From contig JAVLUZ010000349.1 of the NCBI GenBank assembly GCA_036768485.1, positions 27,412 through 91,411 of the forward strand: a stretch of DNA of 64,000 nt, read 5' to 3'. The DNA is from Mermis nigrescens (taxonomy: Eukaryota; Nematoda; Enoplea; Mermithida; Mermithidae). Position 1 is the stretch's first letter. Each line of letters starts with the position of its first letter. Position numbers and translations under genes: made by a program. Below the pieces are notes generated by a model. The model did not search any database. It worked only from the letters and a program-made list of their open reading frames with translations, and had not been told where the DNA came from. Below are positions 1 to 10,873 of the stretch, one piece after another.

Positions 1-135
1 TTTCATAGTCATCTGTCGTTTCCGTGTTTCAGAAGCCCGATTGAGCCATTTTGATCAAAACTTCGAAATTAGGGGCCTGGAATACATGAGTCTCACTGTA
101 TTATCCAGTAAAACCTTGTTCGGGACACAAACAGC

Positions 136-179
<44 letters not shown>

Positions 180-1182
180 GACAACTTAAAATTAATATTA
201 TAGATGAACTTGATAAAAACATGTTTTATAATTTTGAATGTTGTCAAAGAATTTCCAATTTCTTATTATTTCTAATATTTCTATAATTGTATATTATTGT
301 TATTAGTTATTATAATTGTTTCATTGATTAAGCTTTTATTAAAAAGTCCTATTTTAGGGTTTTATTTTGTTATTACTTTCTGATATCGATTGCTGCAGTT
401 AATTCCATTCATGGGCTATTACTAATTTGATAACTGTCACTTTCAAAGCAAAATATTCCTAATCTTTATACATTTTTGAAATTAAAAATTTTTATTCGGT
501 CTAGAAATTTTTTTATATTCTTTTTTATCATATACATAAATTGTGCAAATGATACAAAAGAAAGTGTAGACATGAGTCTGTTTTTTAAATTTTTTCATAT
601 TGTCGCCTTTTTATGGGAACTTACTGCGTGGAAATGTTTATAATATGCGGCGATCTGAGTCGCAATGTAACTAATACTCTATATTTTAGAAGGATAGATA
701 AAAAAGTGAAAAGATTACAAACTAGTTTTGGTTTACGAGCACAGTAAAGCTTATTGCTGCGCGCTAAGCATCAGATATCTTCAAAGTTATTGTACTCTGA
801 AAGCATTCGTAAAAAATGCATATTTGTCGAGCAAGACTACTTTAAAGAAGTCATCTAAAATTTATATAATTTCAACAACAACAAGATTTCAAATAATATC
901 AATTATAATTGCAAAGAAAGATCAAATCTCACTAGTTAAAACCTTGGACCGTTGTCATGATTCCTGACTAGATCGTTACGTCTTTTTGTTCCCCGATCTA
1001 TCTAAACAACTCCGACGACAAAATCAGAATTTTCTAACATTTCGCCGAAATTATGAATAAAAAAGTGCAAATCTTGGCTCTTAAATGCATGGTAAGGCTT
1101 TCCCCACAACTATATTTTTCTTCAGTCGTAAATTGATTTTTCGTATTTCCTCACTCGCATATTTCACAATACGGCGCTTCTT
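1..1182. other. No gene seen; one AC microsatellite
   Basis: AT-rich sequence with no open frame that looks coding and no splice-bounded exon that I can support. The only structured object is an (AC)n run at about 136-175. Confidence 0.6.
136..175. repeat. (AC)n microsatellite
   Basis: About 20 uninterrupted AC dinucleotides, read directly from the sequence. Confidence 0.97.
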
Positions 1183-1346
1183 TCACTGTAACCCGTTAAC
1201 TTTATGTTTCAAATGTATTTCAATGGCGCGTTGAACGCAGTTGCGATTACACCGCCGTTTTAATGTTGTATTAGATTCTTTGGACGCGATGCGCTTGCCA
1301 TCGCTATCGTTCTCGTGCTTATATTTTCGGTGGGGGAGGGTTTCAT
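1183..1346 (-). CDS. Possible last coding exon, unknown protein
   Basis: On the minus strand a pyrimidine-rich stretch ending GGTTTCAG at 1347-1348 precedes an open frame of about 54 codons that ends in TGA at 1183. The frame starts one base out of phase, so it needs an upstream exon ending after one codon base. It is hydrophilic, rich in Lys, Arg, Asn and Ser, with two Cys close together (CNRNC), and has no transmembrane segment or domain that I recognise. Its codons are more GC-rich than the flanks, which supports coding. The open frame also runs upstream of the acceptor without a stop and contains a hydrophobic stretch there, so an unspliced reading is possible, but it lacks an ATG. No upstream exon was found. 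Confidence 0.33.
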
Positions 1347-3791
1347 CTGAAACCCCAGAAAGGCAAAAGTACAAAGTTTTTGTGAAAATTAAAGGTAAAA
1401 TCAATGTAAAAGCGGAGAAAACTAAAACCTTATCCACAAGGGCACTTGAAATTAATTAGCCATAATTATAGATTATTACGGTCTGATTTGAAAAAAATTT
1501 CTGATTAGACTAGTTGAACGGGATTTACCCATAACATCTTATAAATATCAATTACTAGGCAGTCAGCCTTATTTAATTTTTACGCTTCATATCGATTTTC
1601 CAAGCCGTATTACCCGAAAAAGCTCTGCTCTTGACCTCCACCTTGTCGTCATGCTGTGCATCTACGATCATTACGATCCTCTAGATATAGAAAGCACATG
1701 ATTCCACTCACAGTGGGATTTTGTTTCCAAATTCGACATTTATTATCCTAAAATTTCTGGTGGTTAAAATTGTAGGCTAAAATTTTCCTTTTTTAAAGCT
1801 GCTTAGACAGTTTGCTGTTTTACATTCAAAATTTTGAAGTCCGTTATTTCCGGTCTAATGACGACTGCAATCCCTCTCCTATCAAAATGGCCCTCGCTTA
1901 ACAAGCTAAGGCTACCCAACCTCGCCTAGTAATTTGTACAACAAGGGTTTTTAGGTCTTGGTGTTTTTCTGCTATTTTTTGAGAGAAAAGTGGGAAATTC
2001 GTCTTCTTTTTCTGCAAAACAAAAATGACAGCAACAGAAATGAAATATTAATATCTGATTAGAAAACTCCACTTTGGGTCAGGCTAAATGAATCCTGACC
2101 ATTATTACAGTATTGAATTTTCTCTGTCTCAGAAAGATGTCCTAAATCTACCTACCTACTTCAGGAATTTACAGCTTGTAATATAATATGTGATAAACAT
2201 TACATGACAGAGTTTGATAATTAAATTTTTTTATTTCAAATAATAGAAATAACAACATTTATTAATGAGAAATTTTTTAATTAAAAAATAATTAAAAATG
2301 AAACTTATATTATTTTTTTGTCATATATAAAAAAATATTTCTTATATAATTCAAAACATTCGAGTGATATCCTGGTAGCACACTCTCATATTTCGGACCT
2401 CATGAATTCCGGCTAAACATGTTTTAGAGTTTACAACAATTAGTTAGCAATAAAAGATTCGCAATTTTTTGCTATATTTTATTCCCTTATTCTTTACGGT
2501 CGTTGAAATCATTCGATACCGCTCAATTAGACTGCTTCCTTTGGATTTTTCCAGCCGATTTAAAACGTTTCACTAAGTTTCAATATTGTTTTTTATTTAA
2601 AATAATGATTTTTTTAGCTTTTTTGTTTATTTTTATTTTATTTCTGGAGTCGTATGTAGAAAAATATCCATTTGAAAGCTTTAACAAGCGACAATATCAG
2701 TCTGTGCTAAAAAATATCAAACGTTATCGTTTGAAAAAATTTTGCTACATTTCTTTATACTTGATTTGAGCTTGCAGGAAATAAGGAAAGCGCATTTTTT
2801 GAATACAAATTTTTTTTAGGGAAAAATAGTAGCGTTTGTTAAAAATTTCTTTAAAATTCGATCGAGGTTTAGATGAATCAAAAGCTATCAAAACAATATT
2901 GATTCTGTTTTAAATTTTAAATTTTTAAGAACTGTCGTATAGTATGATAACTTGATCGTCAGGCACGTTTGAATTTAAATATAATAAAATATAAAATGTT
3001 ATGGGTTCTGCAGAATTTAAATAGGAAAGTTATTATGCAATATCAATAGAAATAAAGCAAAAGCTACCCTGTATTTTAAATTGATTTTTCTTAGTCTCCA
3101 AAGTTAGAATAATTGCTTTATTCTCGGACGCATTTTCGTTACATAAATTTTTGATTAATATTTCTGAAGTTACAATTTTACTAAATACTTGTTCATTATT
3201 AGCATATATTGCATTATCCGAGTTGTTTAGATCATTTTTTTATTAATTTTTAATTTTCTGTAATCAAGTTTATCTACACGAATGCATTACTTGGCTTTGA
3301 TAATGTGCATTATTGTGCTAATTGTTAAGACCCGCACTTTTGATTTAACAATGCTTTTTCATTATTGACTGTCACAATTCAATCATACTTATATCTCTAT
3401 TCTTATTTTAATATTCGAGCTACTCGGTTTTTCGACTTAAATTATATTATTCTGATTTTCAAGTTTTTAATTTTATTTCGATTGTTCGATTGTGAGAGAA
3501 AAAAGAAAATTTCCATCCGTTCCTTGCTCTTTGGATTGTATTCTTAAGAGCAAATACAGTAAACAAATGACTAAATTACAAATTATAAAAATTTAATTTA
3601 AATTTTTTTACTCCTTGCTTCGCATTTACTGTTTTAAGCGTTTTATATTGCGATGACGATTGCAATTCAAAAAGTAACGGAATGTAAAACATTCTATTCT
3701 ATAAAATTCTACTGTCTAATTTTAGTCCTTTATCTGGATCATTAGAGCTAAATGATATCAAAGTCTTTTTTCAAAACAACGTTTCGATAAA
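1347..3791. other. No gene seen
   Basis: Very AT-rich. The short frame at 2503-2769 begins at TTG and encodes mostly Phe, Leu and Ile, as expected from T-rich DNA. A short reverse copy of the ATGCACAGCATG end motif of the foldback family found at 12,067 lies near 1,648-1,662. Confidence 0.55.
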
Positions 3792-3861
3792 ATGTCAGTC
3801 AAAAAGTCACTTGCATTAAAACTTCTATTTTTCCTGCAAATCTGTTCAATAACTAGCGAAG
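3792..3861 (+). CDS. First coding exon with signal peptide
   Basis: ATG opens 23 codons that form a textbook secretory signal: a basic start (MSVKK), a hydrophobic core (LALKLLFFLQIC) and small polar residues at the end (SITSE). The exon stops at a strong donor, GAAG followed by GTAGGTG, leaving one base of a split codon. A secreted or membrane protein gene on the plus strand is the natural reading. Exon 4672-4799 fits as the next exon in phase. The ORF is too short to be found by length alone; the support is the signal-peptide pattern plus the splice donor. The mature function is unknown. Confidence 0.45.
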
Positions 3862-4237
3862 GTAGGTGATAATAATATTTATGAAAAGTCAATCGCGGAG
3901 TAGCTTGGAAAAGTGCGTCAAAATTGTTTTAAAAATACAAAAAATAGTTTAAAATTACAAGCCAGAATGGTATATGACTAAATTAATCAATTGCAGCAAA
4001 AATCATAAATAGCGCTTTAGCGCGTAAATATAGTCTATTTCTTTTACTCGAGAGCTTTTTCAGTAAATTTTTTTGAAGGCTACAGTATGTCTAATCAGGT
4101 GATTTACTGTAAGTCGACAGAAAAGTTGAGTAAGGGGCGAGCGGCTGTCATTTTTCCATTTTTAATTTATTAAACCGTCCATGTGAACATAATTCAAGCA
4201 TCTAAACAGTGCTGGGACATGCACAGTAAGCGCGCTA

Positions 4238-4615
4238 AATAAAAATCACCCGGCCGGAATCGAACCCGTTTTGCTTCGACGACAATCGGACGTTCTACTC
4301 ATAGGTGGGCAGCACCGAAATTCTGGGGGGGGGCGAAACAATTTCTGGGAGTAATGAGGGGTGAAAAAAATTTTCAAAGGTCAAAAAATGGTCCTTAAAG
4401 TGGTCGTATGGCGGCAAAACACCATTTTTCGATGTTTCTCATCGAGCACTATCCAATGGCATCAAAAAATCGCTAGAAAAACTAGAAAAATTTCCAAAAT
4501 TGAATTCTGGGGGTGTTTTGATTTATAGGGGGTGTTCCAACTTCTGTGGGGGTGCATACCCGCAAACCCCCTCCCCACGCTTACGTGTGATTCTACCAAT
4601 GAGGTAAGCAGAAGT
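4238..4615 (-). pseudogene. tRNA-like relic (or tRNA-derived SINE) split by a transposon
   Basis: The minus strand has a perfect polymerase III B box, GGTTCGATTCC, at about 4256-4266, followed by GGCCGGGTGA. Upstream is a seven-base anticodon-type loop TTGTCGT that would carry anticodon GTC (Asp). The sequence then stops at the transposon of 4301-4590. Beyond the transposon, at about 4591-4612, comes CTCATTGGTAGAA, which resembles the A box and D arm. Removing the transposon and its target duplication would bring the two halves together. The anticodon stem and acceptor stem do not pair well, so this is a decayed tRNA or tRNA-derived SINE rather than a working gene. Confidence 0.45.
4301..4590 (+). 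mobile_element. MITE family 1, full-length copy
   Basis: A non-coding element of about 290 bp beginning ATAGGTGGGCAGCACCG and ending ACGCTTACGTGTGA, so the ends are short imperfect inverted repeats (GTGGGC versus its complement). Inside are the family landmarks: AAGGTCAAAAAATGG, CATCGAGCACTATCC and GAATTCTGGGGG. It is flanked by TTCTAC on both sides, part of an imperfect 8-bp duplication. At least a dozen relatives occur in this window. The 8-bp duplication length is typical of hAT transposons; the superfamily is inferred from that alone. Confidence 0.85.
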
Positions 4616-4671
4616 TTGCAGCGAAGCTTAAAATGTTGGTATATTTATATTAATTATCCAGTTTTGACAAG

Positions 4672-4799
4672 CTGAATGCGTCATTTCCATCTGTAAGTTG
4701 CATGATTTGCTGGAAGACGAGAATAAATTATGCCGTAAAAAATTTTATCGAAAAATCCATCCTTCCTATGTAGCTGCATTGATATCTAAACGACCAACA
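4672..4799 (+). CDS. Possible second exon of secreted protein gene
   Basis: After an AAG acceptor at 4669-4671, 128 bases stay open in the phase required by exon 3792-3861 and end at a strong donor (ACA followed by GTAAGT) exactly on a codon boundary. The product is about 42 residues with three Cys (ECVISIC and KLCRKKF) and is basic, fitting a small secreted protein. The acceptor is not a strong TTTCAG type, and an alternative acceptor 10 bases upstream would hit a stop. The next exon is not certain; 7874-8000 is a candidate but its phase does not match directly. Confidence 0.33.
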
Positions 4800-4909
4800 G
4801 TAAGTAGGGAAGATATGTAGCCTGAGAAAAGATTTGCTGAAAAATTCTTTCGGAATCAGACTGTATAATAAACCTGGCCCTCTTTTTTCTTATATGTTCA
4901 TCGCAGCGA

Positions 4910-7834
4910 GGTGCCAATTTTATGCCAACCCCTTCCCTACAGCAATACTGGGACACTTCTTTATTGTACGGTTTTTTAAAAGATGGTTAATAAAAAATTA
5001 TGCCTTGTTTTTTCTTGTTTGCACTCAATACCAAGAGCGTGTAAAGTTTTGGCGTAATGGTAGAGCATATAAAAACTCTTGACGCTTGGCAACGACAATT
5101 TTTGGACAACTCAGCGTAAACGCCTCCTACAATTTTATAATATATAATTGCAGAAGACGAAATTCTCTAAAAATAGTTTTTCATTGTTTTTTGAATTTTG
5201 CATTAGTTCTCGAGTGGGAGTTTAAGGAGTGTAAAAATCAGGGGTGAAGAAACACATTTTGGTCGGGTTTTCTACTTGCTTGTGTCTGTCAACAACTCCG
5301 GTTATTGGTCCCAAAAAATTTTTTCTCACAGAAATATACATACTACGGCTCAAGAGCTACTTTCGCCTTACTAGCAAACTTTTGTACGCTCAAAGAAACA
5401 TTACACTCTGGTGGATAGTGTTAAACCAGATTTTGTCTAAGATTTCTCTGCTAACTTTTCCGCCTATAAGTCGGGATAAATCAAATAGAATAGAAATACA
5501 GTACTTTCCAAGGGCTGCCCGTTGCAGTAAATTATATTTCAAAAAATGTAATATTGTAAAGTTCAAAATTAGGGGTGTAAAATGGACGAAAAGAACACGT
5601 TTTTTCCTTTCTTGATTAGTAAATACTCAAATATTATGCACAAGTTTCGCACTTGCAGCCCACTACGATTCAATGGCGCTAAAGTGACTTTAAGCGAATT
5701 TCTTTACACTCGATGGGAGGTTAGGTTCAGATTTAAAGTTTACAATATGTTGGATCGTGGAAATATGTTTTGTCCGTTTTTTGTTTGTCACTTCATCCAT
5801 TGAGAAGTCGGGATAGGTCCAATAGAATAAAAACAAAGTACTTCAAAGGGGTAGATGTCAAAGCGAATTGCGTTTGTTTACGCCAATATGCAGCTTTTTT
5901 TGAGAGGTGTAAAGTCTTAAATAGGGTCTGTTAAACGTGTTTCTGTCTTGATTTTTCTGCCAACATTTCAGGTTATGAGTCTGGACATGACCTCGAGTCT
6001 AAAAATGTACCTGAATTGAACGCGACACGCGAGTTGGGCGCGTTCGTTTACACACAACAGTGATGTTAAATGGTAAACATCTATTATTTATTTATCATCA
6101 GGCCGTTGTGGGGACTAAATTTTCTCATAAATGTTGATCGTAATATCAGAATAATATCAGAATCATGAATCCAACTAAAATCTTTTTTACACGTTTTAGT
6201 TGTGTAAAGTTTACATTGCAAGATAACTTTCCTTCTAGAGCCTTTCAGAAGCTCAAGTTTTTTTTCGAATGTTCTACGTAACGTCAGAATTATGAATCTG
6301 CCAGTTATCTTTCTTCAAACATCAGTAGTTGTGTAAAGTTTGCCCTATTGATTTGTTGTAAATGTTCCGTTTACACTACATTTAGTTAACTTCCAGGGTA
6401 GTGCAAAACATATTTGTTTTCAAAATATGTTCCGTCAGGTCAGGATAACGGATCTGACTGTAAGTTTTCTCTACACCCAGTATTTATGTCAAGTTTACAC
6501 TGGAAATTAAATTTGGTTTCATAGCGTTGCAGAATCTTAATATTTTTTTCAAAATGTTCGATATAGCGTCAAGATCACGAATCCCAGCGTAAGTGTTCTT
6601 TACATCCAATAAGTGCTTAAAGTTTAAGCTGAAAACCTTCGATCTGTTCAAATAATATAAGGTTGTTTTGTTTAGAATAAATTATCGCCAATGCTAAGAA
6701 AAGTATTGTTTTTCCATGTTCTTGGACTGCCCTCATTATTGCGGCATGTTACTGTATGGTTTTACTGACTGATTTACTTAAATTATGCTTATTAAAAGTA
6801 GGGTTCTAGCAAAGAAAAACGCTCTAATGCAACAAAAAGAAACGAATATGCATACTTGGGATTGTGGATTATTAAGGATGTAAAGAGAGGGACAAGCTAC
6901 CTATGTGTTTTCCTATAGTCGCAAAATCTGCTAAAATTCAGACTTTCTTTCAAGTGACGCAAAAAATCGAAGTATATTTCGCGGCCTCTAAAAAAGTGTA
7001 ATTTCATAAGAAAAATTTTCAACGCATCACATAAGAGTGTGTAAACATAGCCTAAAACGTTTACTTCTTGTAAATTGCTTGCAAGTTGCAACGATGACTT
7101 GCTTCATATCGTGATTGAGAGAAAACTATCGTCCTTTTGTAACCTAGTGCATGGATCCGCTCAAAAAACTAAAATCCTTATTACTGTAGCGCTCGATTTT
7201 CCATTGCTCGGTGCGGTGCGGAGTCGGTGGCAAATTTTGTATAGGTCTGGCGGGTCGAGCGATAGAGGAATTGGGACAGTAGTAAGCACTGGCTTATCAA
7301 GCGAAAGTTTAAAAAATTGACTATAACTCCGATTGTATTTAAAGGTGCTTTATTTAGTATCATCATGAGCATTATAGCTAGCAGACCTGGCGTAAATGGA
7401 TTAGTGCCTACAATCGTCGCCGCGAACATGCAAGTGTGCTTCCAACGTAGTCTGTTTCACAAGCTTACGCGTTTCTTACTGCTTTAAAGCAACAATTTCT
7501 TTGATTGTCTTGAATGCATCGATGTTAGCTATGTATTTTTTCAGTTGGCTTGCAAAGTCTCTCCTAGTCTACTCCATCTAATTTACCATAGCTACCGCAG
7601 AGATAACTTGCTGCTTTTCCGAATCGTTTTTCTACTTAAGTATGTTATTTCAATCTGCAGACCGCAGAATACACCTTCATTTTTTTGCGTTGCTTAAAGA
7701 AAGTCTGATTTTCAGCAGATTTGCGACTTTAGGCATATACATAGGTAGCTAATCCCTAGTCCCCTTCTTTTACATCCTTAATTATCCACAATCCCAAGTA
7801 TATTCTGTTCCATCGGAGCAATTTTCTTTGCTAG
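4910..7834. mobile_element. Large non-coding repeat, copy C (partner of copy D)
   Basis: This 2.9-kb stretch aligns base by base over long distances with 57,420-60,440 (for example GGATTGTGGATTATTAAGG and GGTCGGGTTTTCTAC-like blocks, allowing mismatches). It contains four or so tandem units of about 120-150 bp at 6,120-6,640, each with a GTCAGAATTA-GAATCTG core followed by GTGTAAAGTTT. The right third is a foldback (6806-7834). The open frames at 5244-5615 and 5582-5803 lack coding character and are not conserved as frames in copy D. It is probably a non-autonomous transposon or composite; its outer ends are approximate. Confidence 0.7.
6806..7834. mobile_element. Foldback with about 185-bp inverted repeats, inside copy C
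   Basis: The sequence from CTAGCAAAGAAAA at 6806 to about 6990 returns as its reverse complement at about 7655-7834 (key block GGGATTGTGGAT-ATTAAGGATGTAAA). The two arms enclose roughly 660 bp without a convincing gene. The inner block around 7040-7130 and 7430-7530 matches the reverse complement of 59,900-60,180 in copy D, while sequence outside the left arm matches in direct orientation. Confidence 0.8.
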
Positions 7835-7873
7835 TTTGAAGATAATTATCAAGATTATTGCACTTGCTTTTAG

Positions 7874-8000
7874 CCTTTCTGACTGCGAAACTGCAAACTC
7901 CAATTTAATAGTCAAATCCAAAACATTGCATATATATGTAGAACCCTCGCCTGTGTACAGTCAAATTGATATGCCATCCATAAAAAAGCTTATCCATTGA
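7874..8000 (+). CDS. Possible C-terminal exon, unknown
   Basis: A TTGCTTTTAG acceptor is followed by an open frame of about 42 codons ending TGA at 7998-8000. The peptide is mixed in composition (SDCETANSNLIVKSK near its start) and reads like protein rather than T-rich noise. It could be the last exon of the secreted-protein gene that starts at 3792, with element C in the intron, but it needs two codon bases from the previous exon whereas exon 4672-4799 ends on a codon boundary. Another exon or a base error would be needed to connect them. Confidence 0.22.
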
Positions 8001-8056
8001 TATCTTGTGTAACTTATCAAGTAAGTACTAACAAACATCGTTAGACCTTAGGCGCA

Positions 8057-8422
8057 ATGATGAAAAAGGTTCATCACCATCATCACATTTTTCCACTTTT
8101 TCAAATGGAAAGAGAAGTAAAAAACATAACTTATTATCCAGTTAATTTAGCCCTGCATATTGGTTTAATTTCAGGTCTGCTTGTTTACCTGCATATTTTT
8201 AATGGGATAGTTGCCTATATTTCGCTGATTGCCTTACGGACCACCAAGCAGTGCTCCGTTTTTTATTTACACTGTTCTTTAATGTACTATAAACCGGAAA
8301 ATCACTTTGGTGGCCCAAAAAACATCCATCATTTTTTATCAATACTATCACAGCTCGGGCCTTGCGGTCATATGCAATTTACGCAAAGTTTGTTTGGCAA
8401 TGATCCTGTGGAGTTTCGTTGA
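8057..8422 (+). CDS. Uncertain 121-residue ORF, His-rich start, one hydrophobic segment
   Basis: A complete ATG-to-stop frame with a run of five His near the start and a hydrophobic segment at about residues 36-60. I recognise no family. A TTTAATTTCAG sequence at 8165-8175 could be a splice acceptor within it, so only the second half might be exon. Composition is not clearly coding. It may well be a chance frame. Confidence 0.2.
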   Translation: MMKKVHHHHHIFPLFQMEREVKNITYYPVNLALHIGLISGLLVYLHIFNGIVAYISLIALRTTKQCSVFYLHCSLMYYKPENHFGGPKNIHHFLSILSQLGPCGHMQFTQSLFGNDPVEFR

Positions 8423-8537
8423 CTAATTTTGCTTATCTCATTTAAAACATCATTTGAAGTTAGTCGTACTTTCTTAACTTTCTTTAATTTTCAAACAAGA
8501 TGGTATTTTAAAAACGTTTTGTTTGCGGGATAAACGA

Positions 8538-8646
8538 TTAGTGTCCTTCCTCTTTTCGATTTGGGTTAGGAGCGGACACTTTGGCAGGAGAGAAACTGCT
8601 TCCAGAGTAAAAACTAGCTGCAAATCCGTTTTTGGCTGAAAGGTAC
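8538..8646 (-). CDS. Last exon of a two-exon-or-more minus-strand gene
   Basis: An acceptor GATATTTTCAG at 8647-8648 opens 35 codons ending TAA at 8538. The peptide begins YLSAKNGF and ends in a Ser, Pro, Lys and Glu-rich tail (APNPNRKEEGH). One base precedes the first full codon, which is exactly what exon 8972-9089 supplies, since it ends with two codon bases. The phase match across a 325-base intron is the main support. The same frame can also be read as a 60-residue ORF from an ATG at 8720, without splicing. Function unknown. Confidence 0.42.
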
Positions 8647-8971
8647 CTGAAAATATCGCTAAGCAGGGAATTAAGGCAGTTTTTGTGATTGTAACGCTTA
8701 AACTGCGTCAGTCTCATCATAGCAGGTTGGATTTTTAGGATTCTGGCCTCAGTTGATCCCTAACCGGCTGAAACCACTAACTAGTCAATTTGCGTACATG
8801 CATTTTTGCATTCATTTTGCAAATAAATTAAAACAAAGAACATGGTGTTCGTTGGATTTTTGCTGCATATATGACAAAATTACTATGCTTTTGCGCCTTG
8901 TACTGTTTTACTGCAATTATCATTTTTATTTTATTGAAAAAACCCAGAGGCGCCATGCGATATATACTTAC

Positions 8972-9089
8972 TTTATCAATTTTGTGCTTATATGGAGCGA
9001 TTTATACGGTTTTTGGCCAACGGTGGAATTACTGGGATACTTTTCGTAGATGCGGGTGATTCGGTTCTGGGCCGTTGCATGTATGGATC
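8972..9089 (-). CDS. Internal exon of the same minus-strand gene
   Basis: Acceptor CTGTAACGCAG and donor AAA followed by GTAAGTAT bound 118 bases. Only one of three frames is open throughout; it gives about 39 residues beginning SIHATAQNRITRIYEKY and containing an N-glycosylation-type NST. The exon starts and ends mid-codon and joins in phase to 8538-8646. I do not recognise the protein. Upstream exons should lie at higher coordinates, but I found no clear donor before the repeats at 10.4 kb. The plus-strand frames at 8753-9059 overlap this exon and look like its shadows. Confidence 0.4.
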
Positions 9090-10423
9090 CTGCGTTACAG
9101 ACGGTAGTCGAATCTAGACATGACATACTGACATACGCAGAGCCTGAATGCTTGGGGATATTCTGAAGATATTCAAGAAATTTAAAATTGCTAAAAAATT
9201 TATTAAGGCAAAAGAAGGTCTTTTTCCAATTAGTCTCACAATGCGCTATCGTTTTACATTCCGCTTATTCTGAAGGGTTTGCGGGGAAGTCTAGTAAGAA
9301 CAAACCCAACGCGCATGTGCATTTATTGTTCTAGGGCTAGCTACGAGCACAAGCTAAAACAGTGGCGCCCTACGACCGTACATGTGTATAGCAGGGGAAC
9401 TATGGGGGTCGGTACCTAAGAATTTTTATAAAGTGTTTTTTGAGCTAAAAACGCTAATTGCACGTTAAAAACACAAATTTTTCGATATTCCGAATGATGC
9501 TTTTTTCTAAAACATAAAAATAAAAAATTTTAGTAAAAACGAACAACATATAGTCGGCCAAACATCTGGCTCTTTTGAGTCAAAACTTCGCTAAAAACGC
9601 TTGAAACGGCATTTTCTTCGTTTTATTTAGAAAATTTTCAATTCTACGGGTCATAGCCTTATTGCGGGGGTCTATAGCATTCGTTTAATTAGGCTAGTCT
9701 CCCTTCTTGTAATGTAAAAATTTTTTGACCGTATTACACTTATATGATACGCCAGCGTATTCATGAGACACTACAAGTCACATCACCGAATTCGTCTTCA
9801 AGCTCCTGCCTTTCCTCGTGTTTTTGGCGTCGTTAACATATCCTCTCTGAAATCTAGGAACAACTAATGATATGACTTATTATTTTATGAATGGCATGTG
9901 CCAGATTAGGTTTTCTGCCGACTCAATGTGCTCTGAAATGTTCATAAATCTCTCTTGGAAGAGTCTCAAGTCATCTTCGAATTAGGATTAAATTAAGATT
10001 CATAAATGCCAATAATAATTATTATAATTGATATAATTATTTTCATCATTCAGATTAAGTTCTCGTCTTTCTACTGCTCAGGCAAGTCCGCCCTTTGCTG
10101 TTGTATCTGAGAAAGATTTATTCTTCTTGTTCCCCTATCCAATTTCAGCCTTGTTCAACGATTGCCCGGGTGATTACAGCTGCTGTAACGTTTCATCGAC
10201 GACGCGTGGTAGAGAGACAGATATTTCGTGAACATGTGAATTATTAATATATTTTCTTTTATGTGCACTGTGATTTTCTTGCCATTGTATAGAAAATTCA
10301 TCTTTCACTTCTATCTTATGTCCAAGTACTGAATAAAAAATTTCACAGTGATTATTCCAAACACGATTTTTGTCTCAGTGAAATTGGATAGCAAAATTAA
10401 AAACCTGTGAAGGTAATCCTCAT
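9090..10423. other. No gene seen
   Basis: No long frame, no pair of splice sites around a coding-like stretch, and no match that I noticed to the repeat families of the window. Confidence 0.5.
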
Positions 10424-10690
10424 AGACGCACAGCATGGCCGATCTATGGGGTCAGTCGGTCTAGGGGTCACAAATTAAGCTTTTTTTGGCCAAAATGACA
10501 TCAAAAACTAGTATAAACACCATAAACAGCGGTAAAACGACGTTATTACACATTTTCTGGTCACTCTAAGGCACTTTTGAATCGAATGTTCAAATTTCGT
10601 CTATTTTTTTGCCTTCTTTTGCCACATTTTCCTCGGAATATTTTTCACTTTTCCATTCCATAAACTTCCCACCCCGTTTCCCGTGTGCAT
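10424..10690 (+). repeat. Half copy of foldback family 3
   Basis: It starts GACGCACAGCATGGCCGATCT and runs through a block related to 12,067-12,310 and 24,850-25,080 (TTTTGGCCAAAATGA-type core, then TTTCTGGTCA, then TTTTCCATT). There is only one arm here. Non-coding. Confidence 0.65.
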
Positions 10691-10873
10691 GTCTTTCCAT
10701 CACTATTGATGATAGGGGTAGTAAGCAAAGCCCTAATAGTGGAATCTGATAGGGCGAAATCGCAAAAAAGTGTCAAAAGTTTAATTCTGGTGTCAAGAGA
10801 TTTGGAACACATTTAAAAATGCGTCAAGCACACCGGATGATAAGTACATTTGTCGCTAAGTGCTGAAATATGG

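Noticed and set aside
5244..5615. 123-residue open frame
   Set aside because: It starts at GTG, lies in repeat copy C and is not preserved as a frame in copy D.
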